Source: CAWCDJ01 sp963796675
Lineage (GTDB): Bacteria > Acidobacteriota > Terriglobia > Bryobacterales > Bryobacteraceae
DNA length: 64,000 nucleotides
Assembly: GCA_963796675.1 (NCBI GenBank)
Contig: CAWCMS010000008.1
Coordinates: 124,001-188,000 of the forward strand
Reading direction: 5' to 3'
The notes under the pieces are model-generated. The model was not told where the DNA came from. It saw only the letters and a program-made list of their open reading frames with translations, and searched no databases. Of the stretch, positions 19,201-28,464 are shown piece by piece (the stretch's first letter is position 1; each line of letters opens with the position of its first letter). Both the position numbers and the translations under genes were made by a program.

Positions 19201-20727
19201 TGGACGAACTTGACCACCGCCGCTTCGCCCCCAGGCCGCAACCTTGCTGCCATGGTCTTTGACCCTGGCCACTGCCGCGCCCTCTTGTTTGGCGGGGCGC
19301 CGAGTTCCGGGCCTTCCAACGCGCTCTCCGATACCTGGTCCTATGATGGCGCCAACTGGACGCAGATCAACACCGCCACAGCGCCCCCCGGCCGATGGGC
19401 CCATGCGATGGCGTTCGACACCAGTCGCGGGCGGATCGTCCTGTTCGGAGGATATGGTCCCTCATATCCTGCCGGAACTGACACTAATGACACCTGGGAG
19501 TTCGATGGAACCACGTGGGTCCAGGTGCTTCCGCAAAACTCGCCGGCGTCAGCTTCGCAAGCTGCCATGGTGTACGACCAAAGCCGCGCCCGCATAGTGA
19601 TGTTTGGCGGATCGGGAAGTCCCGCTCAAGCCTGGGAGTACACGCCCGGACCGGTCTGGGCCGTTGCCACAACACACGCGGGGACTTTTTCGCAAGGGCA
19701 GACTGGCGCCACCTACACCGTGACCGTGGCGAACACCGTTTGGACCGATCAAACGAGCAGCACTGTGACGGTGCGCGAGACCATGCCGCCAGGCCTTGCT
19801 CTGGTCTCCATGTCGGGAACTGGTTGGACCTGCACGCCGGGCGCACCCACGTGCACCCGCACCGATCCTGTCGCAGCCGGCGCGAGCTACCCGCTCATCA
19901 CCGTGACGGTCAACGTCGCCGCCGACGCGCCGCCTTGGGTCACCAACTCTGTCACAGTCTCAGGTGGCGGTCTGGCTACAGCCACAGCCACCGACCTGAC
20001 GGCCATTACCGCGGCCGCCTCTATGGGGCCGCAAATCTCGTCCGGCGGCATTGGCAATGCCGCCACATCCCAGTCAGGCGGGATCGCGCCGAACGAGTTC
20101 ATCTCCCTGAAGGGCACGGGGCTCGGTGCGGCGACTGGAGTAGTATCCACGATGACTACGCAGCTTGCGGGAACCAGCGTCTCGATCGGCGGAACGCCGG
20201 CTTATCTGACTTATGCGCAGGACGGGCAGATCAACGTGCTGGTTCCCTTCAATGTGTCCGGCTTGCGGAGCACCACCATTCAAGTCCAGTACAACGGGAT
20301 GGCCGGAAACAGCGTTACGGTTCCGGTTGTGCCGTCGTCGCCGGGGATCTTTACCCAGCAGTATGGGCCCGGCCAGGTATGGATGGTGAACCAGGATGGA
20401 ACGTTCAATTCAAGTTCGAATCCGGCCGCGCGGAACAGCTACGTGACGTTCTGGGTGACCGGGCAGGGCGCAGTCAATGCGTCGCTGCCGGATGGAATAC
20501 AGCCTTCGGGGACGCCGTATCCGACTCCAATACTTCCAGTGAGCGTGAGCCTCGGAGGCGTTGCGATTCCCACCGCGAATATAGCATTTGATGGCTTGGT
20601 GTATTCCGGGGAAATGCAAATCAACCTGCTCATCCCGGCCAACGCTCCCACTGGCAGTGCGCTCCCGCTGGTAGTCACCATCGGTGCAGCATCTTCCCGG
20701 TCCGATGCAACCATCGCCATCCGGTAG
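16228..20727 (+). CDS. Large secreted BNR/Kelch/DUF11 protein with Solibacter C-terminal domain
   Basis: 1499 residues from ATG 16228, which has AGAGGA 8 nt upstream. The open frame extends to a GTG at 16180, but that adds a non-signal-like tail. A signal peptide or anchor near residues 8-25 is followed by BNR/sortilin-like blades ('SIDGGSSWAAANQGL', 'SNDGLTWTLL', 'SLDGGKTWTSPSG') to about residue 725. An all-beta segment with possible BACON/Ig character runs to about 845. Kelch-like repeats follow ('MAYDDHRQRIVLFGGQ', 'DTWEFDGTNW') to about 1150, then a DUF11-type repeat ('TVTVRETMPPGLALVSMSG'). The TIGR03437-type domain begins 'GNAATSQSGGIAPNEFISLK' and ends near the C-terminus. Likely extracellular or cell-surface; role unknown. 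The TIGR03437 domain is the strongest taxonomic marker in the window. Confidence 0.88.
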   Translation: MALRKHAASVFSTLFVLWAVFVCVEKFPRSGKQSSPISRVTVSVARLPLTSPTPRAQIQHHGWTAAEFADLHRDQSRSSALEVQKTFAGAASTVNFNWINPGPVNPTVQIGGQYTGVSGKLQAFALDPSNAKVMYAGGGGGSGNEGPATEAGVFKSIDGGSSWAAANQGLLDTFVNVLWVDPSNPSVLLAGTEFGGLYRSNDAAATWAPVLSDASVSAIVSVTGGIIAGTAAGFEFSSNDGLTWTLLQHTASGVRCMAVNGSDIIAGLDGGDILWRAPSDTSWRTVASNPNLTIWDIAIDPVDPTVSYYARGYGGTPNAVFRTMDRGVSWHNINAPTSTNGGFSQTLAVRASDRAILVSGQSMLYQSLDFGSTWEQLNCPWDSRKIFLFPASSSMVMGSDHGLHWSDDGGKTWRDLTPTISANILFSVAVSGPTILTSSQDFGPFVSLDGGKTWTSPSGPLAESGGVAINPADSTHCYAFTNSNLAVSVDGCQTFHSVTGPTWQNYVPASNQNLIAIDPHAPSNVYVGASDGVWLSSDWGSNFNHLSWPITQVSQIAFDQLASGVIYVCSTGGFYQSINGGATWNKLSLPTSSSPYAAAVSPTNSNVILVALSNGAGRQQGGVLRSVDGGVTFNFANQGLSTVNFNLGADQQAIAFNPAPPAGTVPVVALATTGGIYASTDLGSTWQNIGANATPHVFSDVHWDRGYLWASTYGQGVLRSDQPISSATFSSALKVTGGPIWFTNIMGFSTSGSQTLQVTTVGSTQNLAVSTAQSPGSCGNWLSADPPSGATTGTTTGFPVTVSYIVAGLPANTTATCTGTVTVTSSSATVTIPVTLQIVQVSQSRVQKWNLAFTQSSLGVESMNMVFDSRRQITVMFGGRNWPANTTVYSNTYQYTPTGWDQIATPNSPPGRFWSAMAYDDHRQRIVLFGGQTLSSKFGDTWEFDGTNWNPVSSVHSPGAQSGMSMTYDSCRQKTVLFDTQGKTWEYDGADWTNLTTAASPPGRNLAAMVFDPGHCRALLFGGAPSSGPSNALSDTWSYDGANWTQINTATAPPGRWAHAMAFDTSRGRIVLFGGYGPSYPAGTDTNDTWEFDGTTWVQVLPQNSPASASQAAMVYDQSRARIVMFGGSGSPAQAWEYTPGPVWAVATTHAGTFSQGQTGATYTVTVANTVWTDQTSSTVTVRETMPPGLALVSMSGTGWTCTPGAPTCTRTDPVAAGASYPLITVTVNVAADAPPWVTNSVTVSGGGLATATATDLTAITAAASMGPQISSGGIGNAATSQSGGIAPNEFISLKGTGLGAATGVVSTMTTQLAGTSVSIGGTPAYLTYAQDGQINVLVPFNVSGLRSTTIQVQYNGMAGNSVTVPVVPSSPGIFTQQYGPGQVWMVNQDGTFNSSSNPAARNSYVTFWVTGQGAVNASLPDGIQPSGTPYPTPILPVSVSLGGVAIPTANIAFDGLVYSGEMQINLLIPANAPTGSALPLVVTIGAASSRSDATIAIR

Positions 20728-21347
20728 GTTTGCACGTAAGGTCGACCGCACTTTGCGTGCGTTGGAAAAGGGGATGACCCTGTCGAAAACTCCAAGCGAT
20801 TGATTTGAACGTCTTGCCAGCGTTTCAATGCTGCAGTTCACCAAATTGGCCGACACTTCGCGCTCTGCTCAGATTGCAGTTGAAACCTGCACGGGGGCAC
20901 TCAGCTTTCACGTACCCCCAGACTCTCTCAGTCTCGGCCGAAATCACGTCCTCGCGCGTATAAGTGCTTGTGTTTACAACGTGAGGCGGCTACAACCGGG
21001 TGGGCTCTTATCCGAGGGATTGTACGCCGAGAAGCCCATTGGCTGGTTTGTCGCCTACGCTGAGGACTGCCGTCCGGATACAGAACGCCTAGTTGCCAAG
21101 TGGCGGCCTATAGGCGGCATCACTGCCAAGCAGCCGCATCATTCCGGTTCAAATGGCCATTTGGTCGTTGACGTCAGAGTGCAATTTCTGCTTGCAGCCG
21201 AGGTAGCGATCCGTCGTTTGGATCGAGGAGAGCCTCGGACAGCTCCGGCGGCGATCATAGGGCGTGACGGCACGCATGGCCGCGGATCGGAACAGCACGA
21301 TGTGCCCGGCCATGCCAAGCGTCTCTCCTGTCTTTTCGCCGCACGTC
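20728..21347. other. Non-coding region upstream of PadR-ADOP pair
   Basis: About 620 bp. A 229-codon frame (20828-21517) crosses it, but it has atypical composition, no family match that I recognise, and runs out of frame through the PadR gene, so I do not call it. I see no RNA gene or mobile-element end. Confidence 0.5.
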
Positions 21348-21393
21348 TTGCAAGTGGAAAAGAACCGGCATATCATGTTCTCGGTTACCGAGA
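21348..21393 (+). promoter_or_regulatory. Promoter and palindromic operator of PadR-ADOP operon
   Basis: -35 TTGCAA (21348-21353), a 17-bp spacer and -10 TATCAT (21371-21376) form a good sigma70-type promoter. A perfect inverted repeat with a single central base, TCTCGGT-T-ACCGAGA (21379-21393), follows immediately and covers the predicted transcription start and the region just before ATG 21396. The placement fits autorepression by the PadR protein encoded next. The assignment of the binding protein is inference. Confidence 0.7.
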
Positions 21394-21395
21394 GC

Positions 21396-21731
21396 ATGAG
21401 CAAGCCTTCCGATTTCGTACAGGGAACGCTGGATCTGTTGATCCTGAAAATTCTCGCTCTGCAAGCGATGCATGGCTGGGCAATCGGCCAGCGGCTCAAG
21501 CAGGTTTCGTCGAATGAGCTCCGGGTGAGTGACGGTTCGCTGTATCCGGCGCTGCACAAGCTCGAGCAGCAGGGCTGGATCGCCGCAGAGTGGAAGACCA
21601 GCGAACTCGGGCGCCGCGCCAAATATTACCGGCTGACGCGCCCGGGCCGCAAACAACTCGAAAGGCAGGCAGCCGACTGGGAGCGCCTGTCGGCCGCGAT
21701 CAGCCATGTGATCCGGTTGGAGGAGGCGTAA
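21396..21731 (+). CDS. PadR-family transcriptional regulator
   Basis: 111 residues. The typical acidobacterial PadR N-terminus 'QGTLDLLILKILALQAMHGW' is followed by the winged helix ('VSDGSLYPALHKLEQQGWIA', 'ELGRRAKYYRLTRPGRKQL') and a short C-terminal helix. Family members are repressors that respond to small molecules or membrane stress. ATG 21396 is chosen because the PadR homology starts there and the promoter and operator lie just upstream. The permease gene starts 2 nt after its stop, so the two are translationally close and co-transcribed. A good autoregulatory operator overlaps its transcription start. Confidence 0.92.
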   Translation: MSKPSDFVQGTLDLLILKILALQAMHGWAIGQRLKQVSSNELRVSDGSLYPALHKLEQQGWIAAEWKTSELGRRAKYYRLTRPGRKQLERQAADWERLSAAISHVIRLEEA

Positions 21732-21733
21732 CC

Positions 21734-24430
21734 ATGCTGAATCGGCTGCGACTCATCTTGCTCCTACGCCTTCGCTCGCTCTTCCGAGGCGACCGCGTCG
21801 AGGCGGAACTCGACGAGGAACTCCGCTTCCACCTGGAGTGCCAGGTTCGCCAGAACCTGACGCGCGGCCTGCCGCCTGAAGAAGCGTACCGCCAGGCACG
21901 GCTCGCCATCGGCGGTATCGAACATCGCAAGGAAGAATGCCGGGACACGCGCGGCATCGGTGCCCTGAGCGACCTGCACAAAGACTTTGCCTTCGCCGCG
22001 CGGACCCTCTTTCGAAGCCCGGTCTTCGCCCTGACCGCCGCCATCACGATCGCCCTGGGCATAGGAGCCGGCACCACGGTCTTCAGCGTGATGAATGCCG
22101 TGCTCTTGCGTCCGCTGCCTTACCGCGACGCGAACCGGCTGGCGCTGATCCTTCGCGAAACTCCGTCGAGCGCTCCCGGGGCGCTGGGATCTCACAATTT
22201 CCTGTACTCGAACGCCGATTTCCTCGATCTCCGCCGGGGCGTTCGCGAGGTTTTCGAGGACGTCGGCGGAATCGCGCCGTTTCGAGCATACGTGCCTCGC
22301 GGCGACGGCAGCATCGAGCAGGTCAGTAAGGGACTGGTCACCGTCAACTTCTTCCGGCTGATGGGCGCGCGCATCGCGATGGGACGCGACTTCACGGAAG
22401 AAGACGCCGCTCCCGAACGGTCGCACGCTCTGATCCCAACGGGCACTGCCGCCATTCTCAGTTACAGCTACTGGCAGCGACGCTTCGGCGCCGACCCCGG
22501 CGTGATCGGCCGCGCACTGCCTGGCTCCGCACCGGGCGGTCCGCGAATCGACGGCGTGCTCGCGCCCAATTTCCGTCTCTATTTCGGCTCTCCTGCCTGG
22601 GTCGATGCCGAGCCCGATTTTTTCGTCGCCAACAACGCAGGCTATGACGTGGCCCATCGCAACCTGCTTATGGCCGGTGCGATCGGCCGTCTCAAACCGG
22701 GGATCACGTTCGAACAGGCACGCCGCCGGTTACAGGTCCTGTCGCCGGAGATTCTGAAATCGACCTTCGAGCCGAAGGCGGTTCTCCATCTGGAATCGAT
22801 GGGCGACCGGCTGGTGCGGCAGGTGCGTCCAGCCATACTTGCCCTGATGGGCTCGGTTCTCTTTCTCCTGCTGATCGCCTGCGGAAATGTCGCGAACCTT
22901 CTGCTGGTGCGGGCGGGGCGGAGACGGCGGGAACTGGCGGTGCGCGCCGCGCTCGGTGGCGGCGTGTGGCGTCTGCTGCGGCAGCTTCTGGCCGAGGCGC
23001 TTCTACTCTCGGCGGCGGGCAGCCTCGCGGGCCTCGCGTTGGCATGGGCGGGCATTCGCGCCGCGATCCATCTGGCGCCAGCCAACCTTCCGAGGATCGA
23101 ATCCACAGCGATCGACTGGCACGTGCTGGCATTCGTCGCGGCATGCGGACTGATCGCGGCCGCGGTATTCGGATGCCTGCCCGCGTGGCACGCGGTGCGT
23201 CCGGACATCGCGGGCGTCCTTCGAGGCAGCAGCCGGTCGCTCGGACTCGATCCCGGTAAATGGCTGCGCAACGCCGTTGTCGTCGTGGAGGTTTCCCTCT
23301 CGTTCGTGCTGCTGACCGGATCGGGCCTGTTGTTTCGGAGCTTCGTGCAACTCGAGCGCGTGGATCCCGGCTTCGACCCCCACCACCTGCTCACGTTCTC
23401 CGCAACGCGGGCCTGGCCGCTCGACCGGCAGGCGGGGCGGCTCGAACTCCTGCGTAAGATCCAGGGCGCCCTGCGCACGCTCCCGGGAGTCCAGGCCTCG
23501 AGCGCCGGGCTCTTTCTTCCTTTGACCAGGGGCGCGCGGGCCGAACGCCCGCCGGTTCAGCAATCGACACCGGAGCCGGCCAATTCCGCGGGCGCGGACT
23601 TCCAGCAGGTGTTGCCGGACTATTTCGAAACGTTGCGCACTCCGCTCGTCGCCGGGCGCGCCTTCACCGAACCAGACAACGCTCCCGGCCGCCTGGTGGT
23701 CATCATCGACCGGACCCTGGAAGAGAAGGCCTTCCCCAACCAGTCGGCCATCGGGAAGCGCATCCGGGTGACGTTTCCCGACATGCCGTGGGCCGAAGTG
23801 GTCGGCGTCGCCGAGCCGCAGCGTGTGGACTCGCTTGCGGATCCTCCGCGCGCAACCATCTACTTTCCCGAAGGCGCGGTCGGCATCGGCGTCTCGCGCA
23901 CGTGGGCCGTACGCACCGCCGGCGATCCCGCCCGGTTGGCACCGGCGATCCGCGCGGCTCTCGCCAAGATCGACCCGGCCGTGGTGATCTCGAAAGTGCA
24001 GACGATGGATGCTCTGATCGAGGCGGACCGCGTCGCGCCGCGTTTCTCTCTCGTGCTGCTGGCCTTCTTCGCGTTCATCGCCGCGACTCTGGCGGCCATC
24101 GGCATCTACGGGGTGCTGGCGAGTACGGTCCGCCAGAGAACCGCGGAGATCGGCATCCGCATCGCCATGGGAGCCGCGCCCGGGAACATCTTTCGCATCG
24201 TGATTGGCCGCGGTCTGGCTCTGGCCGCCTGTGGCATTGCGATTGGCCTGGCCGCTGCCTTGGGGCTGACGCACGCGCTCGGCAGCCTTCTGGTCGACGT
24301 CCAGCCCACCGACCCCGCGACCTTCGCCGGGGTCGCCGTCCTGTTCGTGGCGATCGCCGCGCTGGCGTCGTGGCTGCCGGCGCGCCACGCGGCTTCGCTC
24401 GACCCCTCGCAGGCTTTGCGCTCCGAATGA
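21734..24430 (+). CDS. ADOP-type permease with N-terminal prefix domain
   Basis: 898 residues from ATG 21734, preceded by GGAGGA around 21719-21724. The first ~80 residues are a soluble helical 'permease prefix' segment ('VEAELDEELRFHLECQVRQ', 'EEAYRQARLAIGG'). The MacB/FtsX unit follows: 'AAITIALGIGAGTTVFSVM' (helix 1), periplasmic domain, 'FLLLIACGNVANLLLVRAGR' (central FtsX), a second periplasmic domain and a terminal FtsX core ending 'PARHAASLDPSQALRSE'. It forms an operon with the PadR gene. Substrate unknown, no ATPase partner. Confidence 0.92.
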   Translation: MLNRLRLILLLRLRSLFRGDRVEAELDEELRFHLECQVRQNLTRGLPPEEAYRQARLAIGGIEHRKEECRDTRGIGALSDLHKDFAFAARTLFRSPVFALTAAITIALGIGAGTTVFSVMNAVLLRPLPYRDANRLALILRETPSSAPGALGSHNFLYSNADFLDLRRGVREVFEDVGGIAPFRAYVPRGDGSIEQVSKGLVTVNFFRLMGARIAMGRDFTEEDAAPERSHALIPTGTAAILSYSYWQRRFGADPGVIGRALPGSAPGGPRIDGVLAPNFRLYFGSPAWVDAEPDFFVANNAGYDVAHRNLLMAGAIGRLKPGITFEQARRRLQVLSPEILKSTFEPKAVLHLESMGDRLVRQVRPAILALMGSVLFLLLIACGNVANLLLVRAGRRRRELAVRAALGGGVWRLLRQLLAEALLLSAAGSLAGLALAWAGIRAAIHLAPANLPRIESTAIDWHVLAFVAACGLIAAAVFGCLPAWHAVRPDIAGVLRGSSRSLGLDPGKWLRNAVVVVEVSLSFVLLTGSGLLFRSFVQLERVDPGFDPHHLLTFSATRAWPLDRQAGRLELLRKIQGALRTLPGVQASSAGLFLPLTRGARAERPPVQQSTPEPANSAGADFQQVLPDYFETLRTPLVAGRAFTEPDNAPGRLVVIIDRTLEEKAFPNQSAIGKRIRVTFPDMPWAEVVGVAEPQRVDSLADPPRATIYFPEGAVGIGVSRTWAVRTAGDPARLAPAIRAALAKIDPAVVISKVQTMDALIEADRVAPRFSLVLLAFFAFIAATLAAIGIYGVLASTVRQRTAEIGIRIAMGAAPGNIFRIVIGRGLALAACGIAIGLAAALGLTHALGSLLVDVQPTDPATFAGVAVLFVAIAALASWLPARHAASLDPSQALRSE

Positions 24431-24474
24431 CGGGCATTTGAAACGGCCCATCGGCACGTGCTACCCTCGGCCAA

Positions 24475-26118
24475 ATGCGAAAATCGCTAGTTGGGATCGG
24501 CGCGGCGCTAGCCGTCTGCCTTTTGCTCGAAGCCTCCGGACCGGAGAAGATCGACCTCGGCATCCTCCACCGTATCAAGGCCGAAGCTTTCGGAACGAAT
24601 TCGCGCGTCATGGACACCGCCTTCTATCTGACCGATGTCTACGGACCGCGGCTGACGTTCTCGCCCGCCGCCAAAACGGCCGCCGATTGGGCCATGAAGA
24701 AGATGACCGAGTGGGGCCTCTCCAACGTCAAGACTGGAAGCCTGGGGACCTGCCGGCCGCGGCTGGAGCTGCACGCACTTCACGGCCGAAATGAAGGAGC
24801 CCGAATTCCAGCCGATCATCGGCTTCGCCCAGCCCTGGTCGCCCGGGACGAACGGCGCCGTCAGCGGACAGGCCGAGCTCGTCACCATCACGAACGCCGA
24901 CGATTTCGAAAAGTACAAGGGCAAGCTCAAGGGCAAGATCGTTCTGACGGCAACGCCGCACCCTTCCGAAATGATCGAGAACCCGATGGCGCACCGCCTC
25001 ACCGACGCCGAACTGGCGGATGCCGCCGAAGCTCCCGATCCGACGTCCGGCAATCCCTCGTCGCTGCCCCTCGGCTTCTTCCGGCCCACCGCCGGCGCTC
25101 TCCCCGCGGGCGGGCGTGGCGGTCGCGGCGGCCCCGGGCCGCGGCGGTTTCGCGGGACGCGGCTTCCGCAACCAGCTCAATCAATTCCTCGACCTCCGAA
25201 GGCGTGCTGGTCGTGCTTACCCCCGGCAACGGCGCCGATGGCGGCACCGTGATGGGCTCGGCCGCCGGATCGCAGAATCCCAGCGATCCCCTGCCGCCGC
25301 CTTCCGTCATCATCACCAACGAGCACTACAACCGCATTGCGCGGCTGATCGAAAAGAAGATTCCGGTGACGCTCGCGTTCGATATCGGCGCTAAGTTCAC
25401 CGAGCCCGCCGAGTCGTTCAATATCACCGCCGAGATTCCGGGCACCGATCCGAGCGCCGGCGAGGTTATGCTGGGCGGCCACTTCGATTCGTGGACCGGC
25501 GGCACCGGCGCCACCGACAACGCTGCCGGATCCGCCGTGGCCATGGAGGCGGTTCGAATCCTCAAGACCCTCGACCTGAAAATGAAGCGCACGGTCCGCG
25601 TGGCGCTCTGGACCGGCGAAGAGGAGGGACTGCTCGGCTCCCGCGCCTACGTGAAGCAGCATTTCGCCGACCCCGCCGATATGCAGCTCAAGCCCGAACA
25701 CGCCAAGCTCTCGGGCTACTTCAACCTGGATAACGGCAGCGGCAAAATTCGCGGCGTCTACGTGCAGGATAACGACGAGATGCAGCCGATCTTCGCGGAG
25801 TGGCTCGCGCCGCTGAAGGACCTTGGCGTCACGACACTCACCATCCGCAATACGGGCAGCACCGACCACGTTTCGTTCGACGCCGTCGGCCTTCCAGGTT
25901 TCCAGTTCATTCAGGACCCGCTCGAATACGGCACGCGCTCGCACCATTCCAACATGGATCTCTACGACCGTCTGCAGGCCAACGACCTCGAGCAGGCCTC
26001 GGCCGTGATGGCCTGGTGCGTGTACAACACCGCCGTGCGTCCCGACATGCTGCCGCGCAAACCGCTGCCCAAGGCCCGCCCCGCCGGCGGACGCGGCGAA
26101 GGCCGCGGCGGCGAGTAG
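24475..26118 (+). pseudogene. M28-family metallopeptidase, three +1 frameshifts
   Basis: A signal peptide (ending near 'LLLEASG') and a PA-domain-like middle precede the M28 zinc peptidase. The metal-binding motifs are intact: 'GGHFDSWTGGTGATDNAAGS' (His, Asp), 'TGEEEGLLGS' (Glu pair) and 'GSTDHVSFDAVGLPGFQF' (His). Reading needs three frames. One extra base near 24751-24756 moves it into the frame of 'HFTAEMKEPEFQPIIGF'. An extra G in the GGG at 25136-25138 moves it to 'GGFAGRGFRNQLNQFL'. An extra C near 25191 returns it to 'SEGVLVVLTPG'. The total is net +3. Family: exported aminopeptidase or carboxypeptidase. The intact active site and mutually compensating shifts argue for sequence errors. 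It abuts the GH4 gene tail to tail with no spacer. Confidence 0.85.
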
Positions 26119-27480
26119 CTACTTCAAATACCCCAGGTGCTGCGGGTCGGCCGCGATCAAGCGGTCGAGGAGCCGGCCCGCCAGCTCCCACTCGCCGATA
26201 ATCGGATTCTGCATCAGTGCCATGCGCGCCAACGCACGCGAACCCTTATTGACGGCCTGAATCAGCAGCCGCTCGTACTCCTTCACCGCTTCCACCAGCC
26301 CCCGAGTGGCCGACGGCAGCCGCCCGATGTGCCGCGGGCGCGCGCCCGAGCCATCCACATCGCACGGCACCTCCACCACATCGCTCGCGGCGAGATCGTC
26401 CAGCACTCCGCGATTCGGCACGTTGAGCACGACTTCTCTCGGAGTATCGGTAGCCAACGCCGTCATCACCTCGAGCGCGATCCGGTGGTATCCCGTCGCC
26501 GTCTCGAACGGATCGTACATGGGAGGCTTCGCCTCAAATGCCGATTCCGCGAGGGCCTCGAGCTTGAAATACGACGCGTTGCGCCTCACCAGGTAGGCGC
26601 GATACGTCTCGAGCGCCGCCGCCGGATCCTCCGCTGCCAACCGCCGGAAGAGATCGTCGTTCATGCGCGCCAGTTCCTCGCCGCGGCTCGCACCCGCCCG
26701 CAATTGATTCCGGTAGGCCCGCTCCTGGCTGTAATAGAAGAACAGGTACTCGGTAGGAATCAGCCCCATGGTGCGGATCATGGCCGGGTCGAACAGGTCG
26801 GCTGGATAAAGGCGCCGCAGGAGCACGTCATCTTCGAGGATCTCGGCAGTGATCGCCTCTCCGCGTTGCCGCACGCTGTAGACCCACCCTAGGTGGTTCA
26901 AGCCCGCGTAATCGAATTCGAAATCGGAGAGCGGCGCGCCCCTCGCCTCCGCGATCTGAAAAAACAGCTCCGCCGGTGTATCGCAGATGCCGATCACCCG
27001 CAGCCCGGTCTGGTAGCTGAGCGCCTGCGTCATCACGCCCGCCGGGTTGCTGAAGTTGATGAACCACGCTTCCGGCGCGACCCGCTCGATGACCCGCGCC
27101 TGCGTGAGGCTGACCGGGATGCTGCGCAGCGCCATGGCCGCGCCGCCCGGCCCGGTGGTCTCCTGCCCCGCGAGGCCGCACTCGATCGCGATCCGCTCAT
27201 CCCGCGCGCGCGCCGACATGCCGCCGACCCGCACGCTGTTCAGCACGATGTCCGCACCTTCCGCCGCCCGTTCCAGTTTCGGCTCCACGCGGATCTCGAA
27301 TCCGCCATCGAGTTGCCTGACGATCTCACGCCCTACCCGCGCAATGATCTCCGCGCGCTCGCCGGAGAGGTCGAACAGGGTCAACTCGCGGGTGCCCAAT
27401 ACGCTCCGTGCGCGCGCCAGTCCGTGCACAACCAGCAGCGTGCGGACGCCGCCTCCGCCCAGAATCAGGACCTTGTTCAT
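26119..27480 (-). CDS. Glycoside hydrolase family 4 (NAD- and metal-dependent)
   Basis: 453 residues from ATG 27480. The N-terminal NAD-binding motif 'VLILGGGGVRT' is followed by 'VRVGGMSARARDERIA', 'ETTGPGGAAMALRSIPV', the 'FINFSNPAGVMTQAL' block, 'VIGICDTP' (metal-ligand Cys region) and 'AGLNHLGWV' (metal-ligand His region). These mark GH4, whose members cleave glycosides, often 6-phosphorylated ones, through an NAD-dependent redox mechanism with Mn2+. The frame continues upstream past the ATG through the kinase gene, but ATG 27480 gives the family N-terminus. The start overlaps the stop of the upstream kinase by 4 nt (ATGA), so translation is probably coupled. Confidence 0.9.
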   Translation of the reverse strand: MNKVLILGGGGVRTLLVVHGLARARSVLGTRELTLFDLSGERAEIIARVGREIVRQLDGGFEIRVEPKLERAAEGADIVLNSVRVGGMSARARDERIAIECGLAGQETTGPGGAAMALRSIPVSLTQARVIERVAPEAWFINFSNPAGVMTQALSYQTGLRVIGICDTPAELFFQIAEARGAPLSDFEFDYAGLNHLGWVYSVRQRGEAITAEILEDDVLLRRLYPADLFDPAMIRTMGLIPTEYLFFYYSQERAYRNQLRAGASRGEELARMNDDLFRRLAAEDPAAALETYRAYLVRRNASYFKLEALAESAFEAKPPMYDPFETATGYHRIALEVMTALATDTPREVVLNVPNRGVLDDLAASDVVEVPCDVDGSGARPRHIGRLPSATRGLVEAVKEYERLLIQAVNKGSRALARMALMQNPIIGEWELAGRLLDRLIAADPQHLGYLK

Positions 27481-28400
27481 ACGCGTTCCAACTCCCGCCA
27501 CAGTCGCGACGGCGCCGGAAATCCTTCGATGCCGCCGAACTCCTCCGTCGAAAGTCCGCCGCACACGTTGCCGATCCGCAGGCAGTTCTCGACGGACTCT
27601 CCATTCAGCCAGCCGTACAGGAACCCTGCGTTGAAACAGTCACCGGCTCCCGTTGTGTCCACCGGATCCACTTCGATCGCCGGCACGAACGCCATCTCAT
27701 CGCCGCAGAGCGAGGCGGAACCGCGCGCCCCGAGTTTCAGTGCTACGCACCGCAGCCCCGCGTCCAGGAAACGGCGCAGCATCTCTTCCGGGTCGCGGGT
27801 GCCCGTCATCCGGGCGGCTTCCATCTCGTTTGGGAAAAAGATATCGACCAGCGGCAACAGGTCGGGCGCGCGGGGGTCGGTGAGCCAGTCCTCGTGCCAC
27901 CCGGCATCGAGCGAAAGGGTGCAGCCGATCTCGCGAATATCGATGAAGAGTTCCTCCGCCATATCCCAGGAAGGTGCGTACGCCAGGTGGATATGCCGTG
28001 TGCGCGCCAGGTGGCCTGCTCGCACCGCATCCAACAGGGCGCGCGGAAACCGCCGGTTGGAGCCCATATAGGTGAAGAACGCCCGGTCTTCCGGACCGGA
28101 GACCGCCACGGTGAACGCCGTAGGCTCGATCGGGTCGACAAGCAACTCCGAGGTATCGACGCCGCGTTCGATCAGCCGCGCCGACATCCAGTCGTGATGA
28201 TCGGCACCCGCTACCGCAAAGAGGCCTGCGTTCATCCCCAGGGCCGCCAGGCCGCTGGCCGTGATCGCCGCCCCGCCGCCGATATCGCGGCGGAAATCCT
28301 TGGCGTAGGCCTCTTGCCCGGGTTCCGGCCAGAAGTCGAATCCGCTGAGAATCAGGTCCACATACAACTCGCCGGCCACCAGTGCATCCAGGCGGTTCAT
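27477..28400 (-). CDS. PfkB-family carbohydrate kinase
   Basis: 307 residues. The glycine-rich N-terminal PfkB region ('DIGGGAAITASGLAALG') and the second PfkB signature 'DTTGAGDCFNAGFLYG', with its catalytic Asp, are intact, and 'VEVDP' precedes it. PfkB enzymes phosphorylate sugars or nucleosides using ATP in the cytoplasm. Coupling by an ATGA overlap with the GH4 gene suggests the pair handle the same sugar; the exact sugar cannot be told. The start is ATG 28400. Confidence 0.9.
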   Translation of the reverse strand: MNRLDALVAGELYVDLILSGFDFWPEPGQEAYAKDFRRDIGGGAAITASGLAALGMNAGLFAVAGADHHDWMSARLIERGVDTSELLVDPIEPTAFTVAVSGPEDRAFFTYMGSNRRFPRALLDAVRAGHLARTRHIHLAYAPSWDMAEELFIDIREIGCTLSLDAGWHEDWLTDPRAPDLLPLVDIFFPNEMEAARMTGTRDPEEMLRRFLDAGLRCVALKLGARGSASLCGDEMAFVPAIEVDPVDTTGAGDCFNAGFLYGWLNGESVENCLRIGNVCGGLSTEEFGGIEGFPAPSRLWRELERV

Positions 28401-28464
28401 GCCGCCTCAGATTAGCACAGCCCAGCCTCTATCTTTCTGCGGATCTGTCGGAAAACAAACGATT

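Noticed and set aside
20828..21517. 229-codon frame on the plus strand
   Set aside because: It runs in a different frame through the first half of the well-supported PadR gene, has no family resemblance, and atypical amino acid mix. The region is better read as promoter and operator DNA.
21590..21733. Upstream start for the ADOP gene at 21734
   Set aside because: It would overlap PadR for 142 bp with no permease-like sequence. ATG 21734 has a Shine-Dalgarno sequence and starts the prefix domain.
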